Assembly: GCA_019279435.1 (NCBI GenBank)
Contig: JAAALK010000285.1
Span: 31,156,371 to 31,220,370, forward strand
Source of the DNA: Zizania palustris
Taxonomy: Eukaryota > Streptophyta > Magnoliopsida > Poales > Poaceae
Length of the DNA stretch: 64,000 nucleotides
Direction of reading: 5' to 3'
Position 1 is the stretch's first letter. Each line of letters begins with the position of its first letter. The notes beneath the pieces were generated by a model. The model saw nothing but the letters and a program-made list of their open reading frames with translations. It was not told the origin of the DNA and did not search any database. This document shows positions 53,531 through 64,000 of this stretch, in pieces. The position numbers and the translations under genes are program-made.

Positions 53531-54080
53531 CTTTGACTCGGGTGACACAATTTCTTCAAGCATCGATTTTTTTTGTGCGAAAAATTTACCTCTTTTAATT
53601 TGGTAACTAGATGTTTGCAGAGTCAAATCATTTGCTACTGAGTTGGCTTCTCTATACACATGTGAAATCTCAAAACCATCAAAAGTGCCAATTATGTCCA
53701 AACATTTATCCATGTAACTATTCAATAACCATTGAAGCATTGAGCAATTCTAGCTACTTGCTGAACAACTAATAGAGAATCACCATATGCATGAACATAT
53801 TTAACACCCATGGAGCTTAACAATTCAAGTCCTAGCAATAGAGCTTGATATTAAGCTTGATTATTAGTACAAGGAAATTCTAATCGGGTCGAGGTCTCGA
53901 AACTCATACCGCTAGGTGATATGAGCACAACTCCAACACCTTGGCCATTCTTGCAAGATGAACCATCAAATTAAAGTTTCCATGGTACTACTTCAATCAG
54001 AGCAGCGTCACTACTCTAATTAACATCTACATGGTGATCAACTATAAAATTTATGATGACTTGGCCTTTCATACCTTTCA
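53531..54080 (-). pseudogene. pol: G2 second RNase H-like domain
   Basis: The minus frame reads YQALLLGLELLSSMGVKYVH AYGDSLLVVQQVARIAQCFN then, shifted, YMDKCLDIIGTFDGFEISHV YREANSVANDL. The Asp in GDS and the NSVANDL end match the plant-type second RNase H (RVT_3 family). The opening acidic block lies near 53900-53980. Broken by one shift at about 53740 and a stop. Confidence 0.75.
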
Positions 54081-55230
54081 AGGGTTTGTAAACAAATCAT
54101 ATTCAATTAAAGCATAAGACCACTTTCCAATTCTCCCGCATAGAATTGGCTTTTCAAACATGTACTTTATAACATCGGTTTGGCAAGTAACAATACATGT
54201 GCCAGATAGAAGATAATGGCAAAGTTTGGTACATACATAATAAAGCAATAAATATAAACGCTATAAGAACATGCACCTATCCTTGGCATATAATAGGCGA
54301 TTACTCAAGAACATGATGATGTACTCCTTTCCCTCCACTTCCCGAGTTAACATAGCTTCGATCACACTATCTTCTATAGCAACGTATAGCTAAAACAGAA
54401 TCCCGACTTTTGGTGCTCTTACTATAGGTGGTGATGACAAGCACTCCTTAATTAGCTCAATAGCACATTGCTAACTTTCCCCCAAGTGAATTCAGCTTCG
54501 TTCTTTAGCCAAAGCATGGAGACACAAGCTTCAATCTTGCCAGACATATTAGATATAAAGCGAGACAAATAGTTTACCTTGCCTAGCAACTTTTGTACAT
54601 CTCTTTTGCATGTTGACGCTTCAAAGTTCTTAATCTTCTCAAGCCTCTTAGGATCAATTTCCATACCTCTTTCATGAATCATGAATCCTAAGAACTTGCC
54701 CACAGACACGCCAAAAGCACACTTAAGAGGGTTCATTTTTATGCCATAGTGACACATTCTTTCAAAGCAATTCTCAAATCGGCTAAATGGTTCCCCAGAG
54801 CATCCGATTTGACTACAACATCTATACAGACCTCTAGCATAACTCCTAGGAAGTCATGAAAGATCATGTTCATAGCACATTGATATGTAGCACCAGCATT
54901 CTTTAAACTAAAAGTCATCACAACCCACTCAAACAAGCCGACAAAACCAGGGCATCGAAAGGTCATTTTGTAAACGTCCTCTTTAGCCATAAATATTTGA
55001 TTATAACACACGTTGCCATCAAGAAAACCTAGCACCTTGTGTCCAAAAGCATCATTGATCAACATGTCGGCTATCAGCATGGGATACTCGTCCTTCAAAG
55101 TGGCCTTGTTCAAGTCCCTAACATCAATGCACACATGAATCTTGCCACTCCCTTTCTTTTCAACAGGCACAATGTTAGCAACCCATTCAGCATACCTGCA
55201 TGACCTAATAAACTAAGCCTTTAGTAGTCA
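54081..55230 (-). pseudogene. pol: G2 reverse transcriptase and first RNase H
   Basis: It reads KKGSGKIHVCIDVRDLNKAT, EYPMLIADMLINDAFGHKVL, GFLDGNVCYNQIFMAKEDVY, KMTFRCPGFVGLFEWVVMTF. At the catalytic box it has EVCIDVVVKSD, where the Tyr and the second Asp of YIDD are replaced. A frame change at about 54745 leads to MNPLKCAFGVSVGKFLGFMI HERGMEIDP and LLGKVNYLSRFISNMSGKI. First RNase H traces follow down to about 54100. RT is inactive on the catalytic change alone. Confidence 0.9.
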
Positions 55231-56170
55231 TTCTATTTCCTCTTTAACTCGATCATACACGACCAAATTAAAATGGCGAGGGGGTTGTTTATAAGGCCTA
55301 ACCCGGGTTTGATAGGCAGCCGATGCTCTAAGAGCTCGCGGCTAAGTTCGGGCATCTCACTATACTCCCATGCGAAACAATCGACATACGACCGAAGCAA
55401 TTTTATTACCTCGGCCCTTTCACAAGCCTGCAAATATTGATTTACAAAAGTTGGCCTTAGAGCACTGCCATCTCCTATGTCTACTTGTTCCAACGTGTCG
55501 GCCGATGCAAATCCTTGACGTAACTTTTCTACTTCGCTAAAATGTTCAATGGATTCAGCAATACTATCTTTAGAAGACCGATATTGCTCTACACGAGACT
55601 TTAGCCAATCAAGATTATTCTTACCTAACATGATAACTAATTTAGAGACAGCCAAGATACCTCAGCCGGCTTTATAGATACTAGAACAAAGCGTCCCTTA
55701 GACACGCTAACAAAGTCATAATCTAAGAGGTCTCTACCTGACAAACATTCTACCTTATCATGGACGGTGTCAATAGACACATCGGCCAAAGCGACCAGGG
55801 CCAAAGTGTCAGCTGGTACAACTTCTACATCATCGTCGTCCCACTAAATCAGACACTGGTGCAAGGTAGACAGAATACAACAATTTGCATGGATCCAATC
55901 AAGCCCATGTAGTATACTATAATTACCTTGCACATCAACTACGAAGAACACTATCGGCAATGTCTTGTTGCCCACTGTCAGCTCCAAATAAAGAACACCC
56001 TTTGCCTTAGAGCTCTTGTCGTTGAAGCCGTTGAGCATCAAGTTGGTCTTCATCAGGTCGTCTTCGTTTCTGCCGAGCTTCTTCAATAGAGAGTCCTACG
56101 TTAGGTTGATGGTGGCCCCTATCTACAAGCATCCTAAAGATATACTTCCCATCGATGTGCCCCTTGAGGT
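55231..56170 (-). pseudogene. pol: G2 protease and RT N-terminal spacer
   Basis: Protease-like pieces: YIFRMLVDRG at 56137 (DRG for the expected DGG/DSG loop), then KTNLMLNGFNDKSSKAKGVL YLELTVGNKT and VVDVQGNYSILHGLDWIHAN. The spacer before RT reads SYVDCFAWEYSEMPELSREL LEHRLPIKPG (55320-55400), the usual segment just ahead of gypsy RT. Stops at about 55845 and 55635. Confidence 0.8.
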
Positions 56171-59100
56171 AGAGAGGCTTCAAGTGATGAGTCATATCCT
56201 CGGGCTTCTCAAAAATGGCTTCTCGTGGGCCAATGCTCAACTGAGCGACCTCGGCCTCATCCTGTGGTATCGCGAACTCTGTGGGACACATGACGACCTT
56301 TACATCCATCGCCTGAGGAGGGGGTCCCTCAGAAACGGGCATGCAGTCGTCCATCAGATCATCCTCGTCATCGCTCGGAGTAGGAGCCAGGTTGTTTATG
56401 GAAACCGGCTTGGGCTTCAATACCTGCTTTGTCACTGGTCGCGGATGGATCTCTTCAAAAATGGTGTCTCACTCATCCTCAGATTTCTTCTCACGCATCT
56501 CCTGAGCCCGAAGACGCTGCAGTCACCTTTTTTGTGATTTGGTCATCCGTGGAGGCACCAATGAAGGTTGTGGCTTCGTGCCCAGTGCGATGAACTTGAT
56601 CCTGGAATTTTTGGCCGAATGGGAGGCACCCATATCGGCCTCGGCATTTTTGCGCTTAGCAAGGATCTATTCCTATACCTTGTTGGTTAGACCAGCCTTA
56701 TCAGGCTAGTCCGACCGGGTCCTATCGGTCGGACCTACCATAGTGGGCCAGCTGACCGACTATTGTTGGCAGGCTGAAAACTGTCGATCGGACCGGCCAT
56801 AGTAGGCTGGTCAGACTAGGGTGGTGAGGGCGGTCTGACCGGACCTGGGACTGCGGTTAGACTAACGGTCTTCTCCTCGGCTGCCTTTTGTTGATCACCT
56901 CCATCTTGCTCTAGGGGGTCCCTTGGGGATTGGGATGTCCTAGGTCCCAACGTTGACCACGCTAGCCTCGGACACCTCCTATGGACGACTCCATGGTGTG
57001 ACGCACAACCTATCGAAGACATCGCCCTTGCCGCAAACATTTGATTATGCATGTTATAAAAATCGAAAGGCACAAAGGGAGCAATATAGTAGGGGGCAGG
57101 GTACCAAGGAGGCGGAAAGTAACATGGAGGCCACTATGCCATGGTCAGGTGATACGAAAGTGGAGGAAAAGGTGGCTCCAGCGGTCTTTCCCATCGTGGG
57201 CTGAACCTACTCTTCTAAGGAGGGTTCGACCTCGCTATAGGTCCTAGCCGAGTGTTCGCCTTCTAGTCCCACTTCTTGTGCTTCTGTAGTAGCATCTCAT
57301 ATGTCACCTTTGGCTTCTTGCGAGCCACAGCTGAAGATGATGCGTTGGTGTTCACTTTCCACACTCCTACCTCAAGGTTCTTCGGCATGAGTCTGTGTGT
57401 GTGGGGCTCTCCAATTATGACCTCCATCCCCTTAGCCGACCCGACTTGCTTGGGCCGAATCAACACCTTCATCCCATCAAGATCGATGGTGTTCAAGGGA
57501 AGGGATCCTGGTCAAGCTTCATATTAGGGTTGGTATCAAACTTCAATCGTCCTTCTCCTATAGCCGATTGAACTTGTTGACAAAAAACATTGCAATCATT
57601 AGTAGAATGGGACTATGAATCATGTCACTTACATTAAGCTCGCTTCTTCAAGTCGTCGGAAGTTGGAATGACGTGACCCTTCGGTAACCTGATGAGCTTG
57701 TTTTTCAACAAAAAATCAAATATTTTGTGGCACTTGGTCACGTCAAATGCATACTTTAGATCGTTGGGCCGACTCTTGGTGGGAGACGGCTATAACTCAG
57801 AGCAAGTAATAGGATTGGTCTTGCTAGACCAAGTCCACTCTATGGTGTACATGTCGGATAAGTCATCCTCGCTCTCCGATGATTCCTCATCGGAGTGCTC
57901 CATAATGTGCACCTCGTCTTTAGTTTTGTTAAATGTTTTAGTGAATTTCATACTTTTGGCTTGGCTTTCCTGATCCAGAGCCTTCTATAGGACTTTACTA
58001 ACTTCGAAGAAATCCTAGCCATCTAGCTTGTCCTTAAGTTTGAAATGTAAATCGTTAAAAGCTAGGTCGGCCAAGTCCCTATCAGAAATGTTCAGGGAAA
58101 AACATCGGTTCCTAGTGTCCCTAAAGCGCCTAATGTACTCAGAGACATTCTCACTATCCTTTTGTCTAACCGATGTCAAGTGTGAGAGCCTAAGTTTTAT
58201 TTCCCCAGTATAAAAGTAGTCGTGGAACATTTTGCTCTAACTAGGCCCAAGTTTGCATGGAGTTCAGCGGTAACGCTAAAAACCAAGTGAAAGCGGTGCC
58301 GGAAAGCGATAGAGAAAATAATCTAAGCTTCAATGCATCTGACCCACTAGCTCTGCCACACTATGCTAGGAATTGGCCTATGTGCTCTAGAATGGTTTTA
58401 CAACCTTCACCATCAAATTTAGTGAACTTGTGAATCTGAAAGACGTGCCGGTATGGGATAGTGTCGAAGTGGTCGGGGTATGGCTTATGGTAAACCCTAG
58501 ACCGATCCCGAGGTTCGTAACCCGCACATTCCCTAAATAGTGCATGATTCGCTTTTTGATGTCATCAACGCCTCTCGCCTATGCGCGTCTCTCATGTGGG
58601 GGCACGACACATGGTGGTATCTCAGCGTGTCGTCCATGTGGCTCCTCTTGTGTCGGCTCGTGATAAGGGACGTGCTCGGGTCTATACAGGTGCGCGGGAG
58701 CAGGAGGTGCGGGCAACACGAGAAAAGGTACCCTAGGCGTGGGCAGAGGCGGTGCGTAATAGCTGGCATGGTTGATCTGACCGTTCATAAGGCTGATTTG
58801 ACCAAGGGCATAATAGCCGATCGGACCAACCTAATGGCCGGTCTGTCCGACTATTGTCGGCAGTTGAGGCTGGTATATGTCGGTCTGACCGGCCCAAGGA
58901 CCAGTCTGACCGGCTGGGTTGAACGTGGTCTCGACCATTGAAGACGAGGCCGGAGACACGATGGTTGCCTAGTAGTCCTGTCAGTTCTACTATGTATGTG
59001 ATGGATAGGTGGTACCCTAGCAATTGGAGGTGGAGGAGCAGCCTCGGAAAAGCCAAATCTCCTAAACATCGTCTTCATTCTAGAATCGACCATGGTCTCT

Positions 59101-59465
59101 AGACGATTTGCAAAAGTAGCGCTAACAGCTTGATCTACTGTGTTTTCTATCTCTTGCTTGATATACCGGGAGGATAATCGAGGGGATGATGGTGTTACCT
59201 TGCTTCCGGAGAGGTCGGGGATGTCAACATCACGCTTGACGAAGCCCCCATGGGTCTTGGTGAAGCGTCCAAGTAGGAGAGCGTACAGTTCCTTCGTCTT
59301 GGCCTCAATCTCTGCCCTATCTTCCTCGAAGAGGCCATCGAGGGTAGGGAGGATGATGTTGCTATTGTCGATCTCCGTGCTCCCCACCGGGTCCATTGGC
59401 ATCGAGGGTCCCAATGATGTAGATGTAGTAGACGTACCCGTCGCTGATGTCGTAGTACTTGGCAT
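56171..59465 (-). pseudogene. gag: G2 gag
   Basis: ATG at 59465, just inside the primer site, opens MPSTTTSATGTSTTSTS, an acidic segment and KQEIENTVDQAVSATFANRL. A long low-complexity stretch with palindrome motifs follows (58780-58920). The Retrotrans_gag core DSENVSEYIRRFRDTRNRCF SLNISDRDLADLAF lies at 58170-58020. A degraded zinc region and RPKQVGSAKGMEVIIGEPHT (57460-57400) follow. A second palindrome cluster lies at 56690-56860. Several stops and shifts. Plus-strand ORFs here are shadows. Confidence 0.8.
56690..56860. repeat. CGGTCTGACCG-type motif cluster in G2 gag
   Basis: One perfect copy at 56831-56841 and several one- or two-base variants (TCCGACCGGG, CGGTCGGACC, ATCGGACCGGCC, TGGTCAGACTA). 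A matching cluster lies at 58770-58925 with a perfect copy at 58881-58891. Confidence 0.88.
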
Positions 59466-59469
59466 GTTT

Positions 59470-59494
59470 TCCCCAGCGGAGTCTCCAAAAAGTG
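59470..59494 (-). other. G2 primer binding site region
   Basis: The minus strand reads CACTTTTTGGAGACTCCGCT GGGG immediately after the 5' LTR end. Plant gypsy families often have TTTTTGGCGACTCCGCTGG here, so one base is changed. Confidence 0.75.
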
Positions 59495-60846
59495 TGTTGA
59501 CATTAAAACATGTCGACCAAAATGCCAATACACTAACGCCGATTCGACGATCCAAAAGTGCGTGGGCACTTAGAGATAACCCTAAGCGTTATGCGACACC
59601 GACATCACGTTCCAATGACCCTTGATATTGACAAGGAAGGGTGGAGTCGCCAGGCAATTAAATAATATAAAAATATTATTTAACTAACCGAGTTGTAGTT
59701 AAAACACCAAAACGGCGTTTTTAGGGGCCGGTTATACCGAAGGTAAATTAGCGGTCAGACCGGCCAAGATGGGGGTGGTCAGACCAATGCTAGGCCACTG
59801 ATCGGACCAGCAGTGCGGAGGGTCTGGCCGAAGGGGGGTCTCCGGCCTAAGCTGTGAAGGGGGTCTGAAGGGGGGCCTCCAGAGTGTGTTGCGAAGACAA
59901 CCGAAGGGGCTATAGTATTACAACCGGTCAGACTAGTGCTAGGGTCTTGTTCAGACCGGAGGGTGCGATGATTTCGAAGGGTGGTCTCTGGAGTCTATTG
60001 CGAAGTGTTCCCGAAGCCCTCTGCGAAGCTCGGTCGAACATGCCTCGTTCCACTAGTAAGACCACTGCGTGTTGGCGCATCAGATGACGGCATGACACAA
60101 GACAGTCAGATCGGGGTAATGCCTCCGGTCAGACCAACAACTCCTAGACATTGGTCTCCAGGGCTCTAGCGTTCGTTTTATCGAAGATGAATTGATGCAG
60201 AGGCTTTTGAAGAAGAATATGGAGATTAAAACACTGAAAAAACAATAAAAGATGATAGGAAATTTGGCCAAGAGACCAAATTACCGATAAAAACTAATAA
60301 AACTAATAAAAATCCATTACGTGGATTAAAGAGGTAATTCACACATGAATCAACAAGGCTTACCGTGATTATGACGTGGCGGACGGATAGTTTACAGCGC
60401 AAACCAATAAATATGGACATGCTAAACTAATTCTAGGGCAAGGATGTAGATTGAAAAGTAAAGGTACGATTGAAGGTAATAATAGATTGGATCTATTAGG
60501 GTTTCGGGGGGTGGTCCTTTAATCAGCCTTGCCCCTATATTTATAGGGGTTGGACATGATGTGCCTAGGCTTAAACCCTACTATAATTTGATTTAGGTAT
60601 GAGTCCAAGTTAAGAATTAATTAGGATAAAATCTAACCGAAATCATTAAATCTGAATCGGACTCAGACCGGGCTTGTCTGACCGGACCCATATGGCCGAT
60701 CTAACTGGGCCAACATGGCTGGTCAGACCAGGCCTACATAGTTAGTTGGACCGTCCTGTGCTAGGTATGGCATATTTTTGGCCCAAAATTACTAAAATCG
60801 ATATTTTGACAATTTCTACCATTAATGCCATTTTTTGCTATCAACA
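59495..60846 (-). mobile_element. G2 5' LTR (1352 bp)
   Basis: It starts TGTTGACATTAAAACATG and ends GCTATCAACA. The promoter box is the complement of TATTTATA at 60538-60545. A perfect CGGTCAGACCG is at 59752-59762, with many variants to 60140. Confidence 0.93.
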
Positions 60847-61942
60847 ACTCTTACTATAATTAGATTATGAGATGAATCTAAGTCATTAAAAATTAGTTAG
60901 AGAGCAAAACATCCCGAAACTAACTTAATGCACTCGGACTCGGTCTGACCGGGCCTAGTTCGGTCAGACCGAAGTGACAATGTCGGTCAGACCGTCCTGT
61001 GCCAGGAAATTGAATATTTTCCGTCAAACTTATACCAATTTTATCAATTTGACAATTTTGACCATTAATGCCATTTTTTGCTACCAACACATGCCCCTGC
61101 CTTTTGGCAAACTAGTGAGCCAAAATCACTATGGGCTAAAGGTGATATACGTCATATCGGCCTTACGACACCTCAAGCATCTTGCCACACACTTGGGAAG
61201 TACTTTTTTCAGATATCTACCATTTAGAGCTCTACGAAATCACTCTCCTTGCAAAGACTATAACAAATATGCATTACCTAGAGACATTTCAACAACTTTG
61301 AAAGGACCCTCCCAAATAGGTGACCAATTAACAAACTTTGGAATTTTGGTGACTAAAAGAAAAAATCGTCTTACATACTAAGACACTAATCTAAAACGAT
61401 TTTACTTTCACTTTCTTATTATAAGCTCTAGCTACTCTTAGCTTGTCTCTTTCTATTGCCTCTAGATCTCTCAATCTCTTATTGGTCACTTCCTCCACAT
61501 TATCCTTCAAGAGAACTTCATAATCACCAACCGATAAGCCATATTTCTTAAGTAACCTCAAAGAGCCAAGATTTACCTCTACTAGTAAAACAGCTTCTTG
61601 TCCATACACCAATTCATATGCACTTACCTTTGTAGTACCGTGATTCGCTATTCTGCTTGCCCATAACACCTAAGAAAGAACTTCATGCCACCTAATAGGA
61701 AACTCCTCAATATTCTTATTAATGAGCTTAATCACAATCTTATTACTAGACTCAGCCTAACCATTGGCCTGAGCATAGTATGGCAGAGAGTTTATCAACT
61801 TTATACCATAAGATTCGGCAAAATCATGTACCTCTTTAGAGACAAATGAAGCACTCTGATCTATAGTAAGAGTTTAGAGAATACCGAATCTATGTATAAT
61901 GTGCTTCAAGATGAAATTGATTACCTCGTTATGAGTCATATT
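60847..61942 (-). mobile_element. G1 gypsy element: rest of 3' LTR and integrase end
   Basis: The LTR of G1 resumes at 60847 (reading TTACTATAATTAGATTATG as in G2 ACTATAATTTGA) and ends GCTACCAACA at 61089. The minus strand then has the purine tract CCAAAAGGCAGGGGCATG, followed upward by integrase until G3 cuts in at 61943. Perfect motifs CGGTCAGACCG lie at 60961-60971 and 60984-60994. Confidence 0.9.
61170..61942 (-). pseudogene. pol: G1 integrase, C-terminal two thirds
   Basis: The minus frame reads THNEVINFILKHIIHRFGIL, then TLTIDQSASFVSKEVHDFAE (second catalytic Asp kept, unlike G2), INSLPYYAQANG, a stop, AESSNKIVIKLINKNIEEFP, WHEVLS, a stop, and the 92-codon open piece LWASRIANHGTTKVSAYELV to NKKVKVKSF at 61391. 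Below that it decays. The upstream part of the core lies beyond the G3 insertion, outside the window. Confidence 0.9.
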
Positions 61943-62510
61943 TGTTGGGGGAGATAATCCCGACGGAGCTTGGAAGCGCGAAGGATGTGGAGCGCCGTTT
62001 GAAGGAAGGGTTTCGTTAGCTGGAGGTTGGTGAAGGTATCGGCCCTAGGATGGTACGGAGGCCGCACGCTCCCCTCCGAAGGAGTTCAGAGGACCTAAAT
62101 CTCGGAGGCCCGTGATCTCGGAGCTACGAAGCCAACAGGGGCCGGAGCCATATCCCCGAAAGGAGCCAAGGGCCCAACATTAGGACAGAAGACCGAGACC
62201 AGTTTGGTCAAAGTGGTCTGGCGACAGGATTGCGATCGTCCGCACAGCGTCTAGCGCTGCTGCCATGCTTGGAATGACTGATACACTGTTAGGGTTACAC
62301 TTTTTGTCTGTACTATACGGCTGCAATCTTGTTTGTACTATAGGCCTGTGTTAGGCAGTACTACTGCCATAGGGATTCTGGAAGTATCGGACACCCCAAC
62401 CTGGCTCCTCTATAAATACTTCCCCTCCCTAGGTTGTAAAGGACACTTGATCTGAGCTTCTCACTCCATACACATTCTCAAACCTGTTGGTATAGTTCAC
62501 TGTTCCAATA
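61943..62510 (+). mobile_element. G3 5' LTR (568 bp)
   Basis: It starts TGTTGGGGGAGATAATCCCG, the same first 21 bp as the T1 LTR read on the minus strand, and ends TGTTCCAATA (one change from CAACA). Apart from the tips it differs strongly from the T1 LTR. TATAAATA is at 62411-62418. Confidence 0.88.
62411..62418 (+). promoter_or_regulatory. G3 LTR TATA box
   Basis: TATAAATA in the context GGCTCCTCTATAAATACTTC, about 100 bp before the LTR end. Confidence 0.7.
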
Positions 62511-62530
62511 GTTGGTGTGGTCCGTGGGGA
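62511..62530 (+). other. G3 primer binding site region
   Basis: GTTGGTGTGGTCCGTGGGGA directly after the LTR. It is a decayed form of the TGGCGCCGTYCRTGGGGA site seen in T1. Confidence 0.65.
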
Positions 62531-62579
62531 TCCTAGTCCAAGAAGCTAGCATCCTCTACATCCACACAGGAAGAAACAT

Positions 62580-64000
62580 GTCGGGCCGGAAGAGTGCGAG
62601 CACGGCCACCTCCGGAGATCAGCCGCACTGCTGGGATAGGGCCCATCCCTACCGTTGGACTTGATCCTCCTGCAGTTCCCTCCATCATCACCCCCCCTGA
62701 GGTGCCAAGCATGGGGCCAGGCCAGGCCCTAGGAGGGGCGCCGAAGGTGCAGGATCCCACCGGCTCAGTGGGGCCAGCCTTCGCGAACCCCCTGGCATCT
62801 CATGAGGGGCTCTTTGGGTTGCATCTTCTAGGCGGCCCCCAGCCGTGGCCCTCCAGACCGACTACGTCTGCTCGAAGGACCCGGAGATAGCCTCCAAAGG
62901 TAGCGGGAGCCAAGCAAACGCCCTAGCCACTGAAAATGCAAGGCTAAAGGCCGAGCTGGCCCAGTGGCGCCAGGAGGCATTGCTTCGCCCCCCCTGAGCC
63001 CTCTAGGGCGCTTGGGGTTGTGGCCGTCGCATTAAGTGATGATGAATATAGGTGGAGGAGGAGAATGCGTCCTATGATGAGGAGTGTCCGCTGCACCCTG
63101 ACCTTCAAAGGGTGCGGTTTGACTCCAAGTTTCGTGCCGCGAAGCTCCCCAAGTACTCCGGAGAATCTGACCCTAGAGAGTTCTCTCGCTCATATGCCTT
63201 GGCAATAGAAGCTTGTGGAGGAAGCCGCGATACCATGGCCAAGTGGTTCCCTTTGGCTCTCGAAGGAATCGCTCTCCGATGGTTCTGGTCGTTGAGGCCA
63301 GGGACCATCAGGTCATGGGACCAACTGAAGAAGAAGTTCATCAACAATTTTTAGGGGACCTTCGTGGCCCTGATGTCCACTAGGAGTTTCTTTCAAGTGA
63401 AGCAGCAGCCCTAAGAGAAGCTGCGGCAGTATTTGCAATGCTTCACACACACCAAGGCACAAATCAAGGGATTGTCAGCCTCCTCTGTCATTGATGTTGC
63501 CCGGGAGGGTGTAACCAACCATGGTCTCCTCGACAAGCTCCACTGGAAGCTTATATCTTCGGTGGCCCAGCTCATGACGTACTTCGAGGAGTATGCTCGG
63601 TCCGAAGAGGGCCAGCTGTGTCGTCAAGCGATGATCGGCCCCGTCCGAGCCTCCAACATCAAGGTGTACGAAGCACCCTCCAGCCCTGCTCTGGATCTTT
63701 GCCATCGAGATTCCTGGCTAGGGTGGAAGCACCTTCATGGAGAAGTCCTCAACATAGCCCCGAGAGGCCCCGCCAAGCATCAGCACAATACGGGTGGAGG
63801 GCGCCCTACCGAAGCTAAAACACCTGCAAGGGCACTTCCGGGGGGAGCGACCTTCTACTGCAGTGTTCACGGCGAGAACCGGAGCCACGACACTGACTCC
63901 TACCGTACTATCCTCACCCTCCGGAATGACTACCTCGAGCGAAGCTCTGGTCATGGCTCTTCTAACAAAGCGCCTCCGATGTCTCGCGCCGACGCCGTCC
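62580..64000 (+). pseudogene. gag: G3 gag (partial)
   Basis: ATG at 62578-62580 opens MSGRKSAS in a Pro-rich N-terminus with stops and shifts to about 63000. ALATENARLKAELAQWRQEA (62920-62980) keeps a Gln codon where T1 has TAG. The core LPKYSGESDPREFSRSYALA IEA, FPLALEGIALRWFWSLRPGT IRSWDQLKKKFINNF (63150-63351) ends in a TAG. Then SSVIDVAREGVTNHGLLDKL, MTYFEEYARSEEGQL and the zinc-like FYCSVHGENRSHDTDS near 63855 follow. The window ends inside gag. Confidence 0.9.

Larger units (their letters stand above)
45121..60846 (-). mobile_element. G2 Ty3/gypsy element (10.1 kb plus a 5.6-kb CACTA insert)
   Basis: Same family as G1 and inserted in its LTR. It has LTRs 45121-51999 (split by CACTA) and 59495-60846, and a minus-strand gag-protease-RT-RNase H-integrase. 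Target duplication is AATCT (45116-45120) versus ACTCT (60847-60851). A second RNase H-like block before integrase suggests the Tat branch or a relative. No frame is intact. Confidence 0.92.
61943..64000 (+). mobile_element. G3, T1-related Tat-type gypsy element (5' end, cut by window)
   Basis: LTR, primer site and gag on the plus strand, closely related to T1 in gag. Inserted in G1 integrase. The left flank is ATATT; the other side is outside the window. Confidence 0.92.

Noticed and set aside
56016..56537. 173-codon plus-strand ORF
   Set aside because: Antisense of G2 gag/protease; no recognisable protein features.

Overview
This window is plant nuclear DNA, almost certainly from a grass (Poaceae). 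It is nearly all nested, decayed transposable elements. The grass call rests on the element families seen: a Maximus/SIRE-type Ty1/copia gag with two zinc knuckles, a Tat-type Ty3/gypsy element with a dual RNase H and a spliced antisense gene, a CACTA transposon with a TNP2 transposase, a Tourist/Harbinger-like MITE and a TRIM-like element. I see no intact host gene, rRNA gene, functional tRNA gene, CRISPR array or bacterial feature. Every retroelement coding region I could follow carries stops or frameshifts.

Left part (1-21482). A decayed SIRE-type LTR (1-1532, with a 212-bp tandem repeat inside) abuts a 5'-truncated Ty1/copia element, copia-1A (1533-5678, + strand). That element sits in a gypsy LTR remnant (5679-6275). 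A histone deacetylase exon fragment follows (about 6920-7038), then another LTR remnant (7163-7880). A minus-strand plant-mobile-domain gene, PMD-A, runs from about 17.7 kb to 7.9 kb. Its last exon is split by SIRE-A (7995-15382), a 7.4-kb LTR element that kept gag but lost all of pol. SIRE-B begins at 17791 (3' LTR, conserved 3' non-coding region, RNase H; minus strand).

Middle (21483-43840). T1 (21483-34225) is a 12.7-kb Tat-type gypsy element inserted in the SIRE-B reverse transcriptase/RNase H region. T1 has gag-pol on the minus strand and a spliced Transposase_28-like gene on the plus strand. It also carries a 35/70-bp minisatellite and, in its integrase, a solo LTR (27358-28267) with a perfect 5-bp target duplication. 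SIRE-B resumes at 34226 with the reverse transcriptase (holding a 91-bp MITE) and is cut at 35653 by copia-1B, a minus-strand relative of copia-1A. Copia-1B is cut at 37688 by a 4.6-kb LTR element whose cargo is an antisense plant-mobile-domain gene (PMD-B). Next come fragments of a CTF7/ECO1 cohesin acetyltransferase gene (42827-43831) with a TRIM-like element in an intron.

Right part (43845-64000). G1, a gypsy element on the minus strand, inserted just after a CTF7 splice donor. G2, of the same family, inserted into the LTR of G1 (45121-60846). A CACTA transposon (46310-51890) inserted into an LTR of G2. G3, a T1 relative on the plus strand, inserted into the integrase of G1 (61943 to the window end). 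The order of events in this block is CTF7 gene, G1, G2 and G3, then CACTA inside G2.

Most unusual signal: two unrelated families (copia-1 and G1/G2) each carry arrays of a family-specific near-palindrome of the shape CGG-N5-CCG. Each array type occurs in the LTR and also in coding linkers of the same family.
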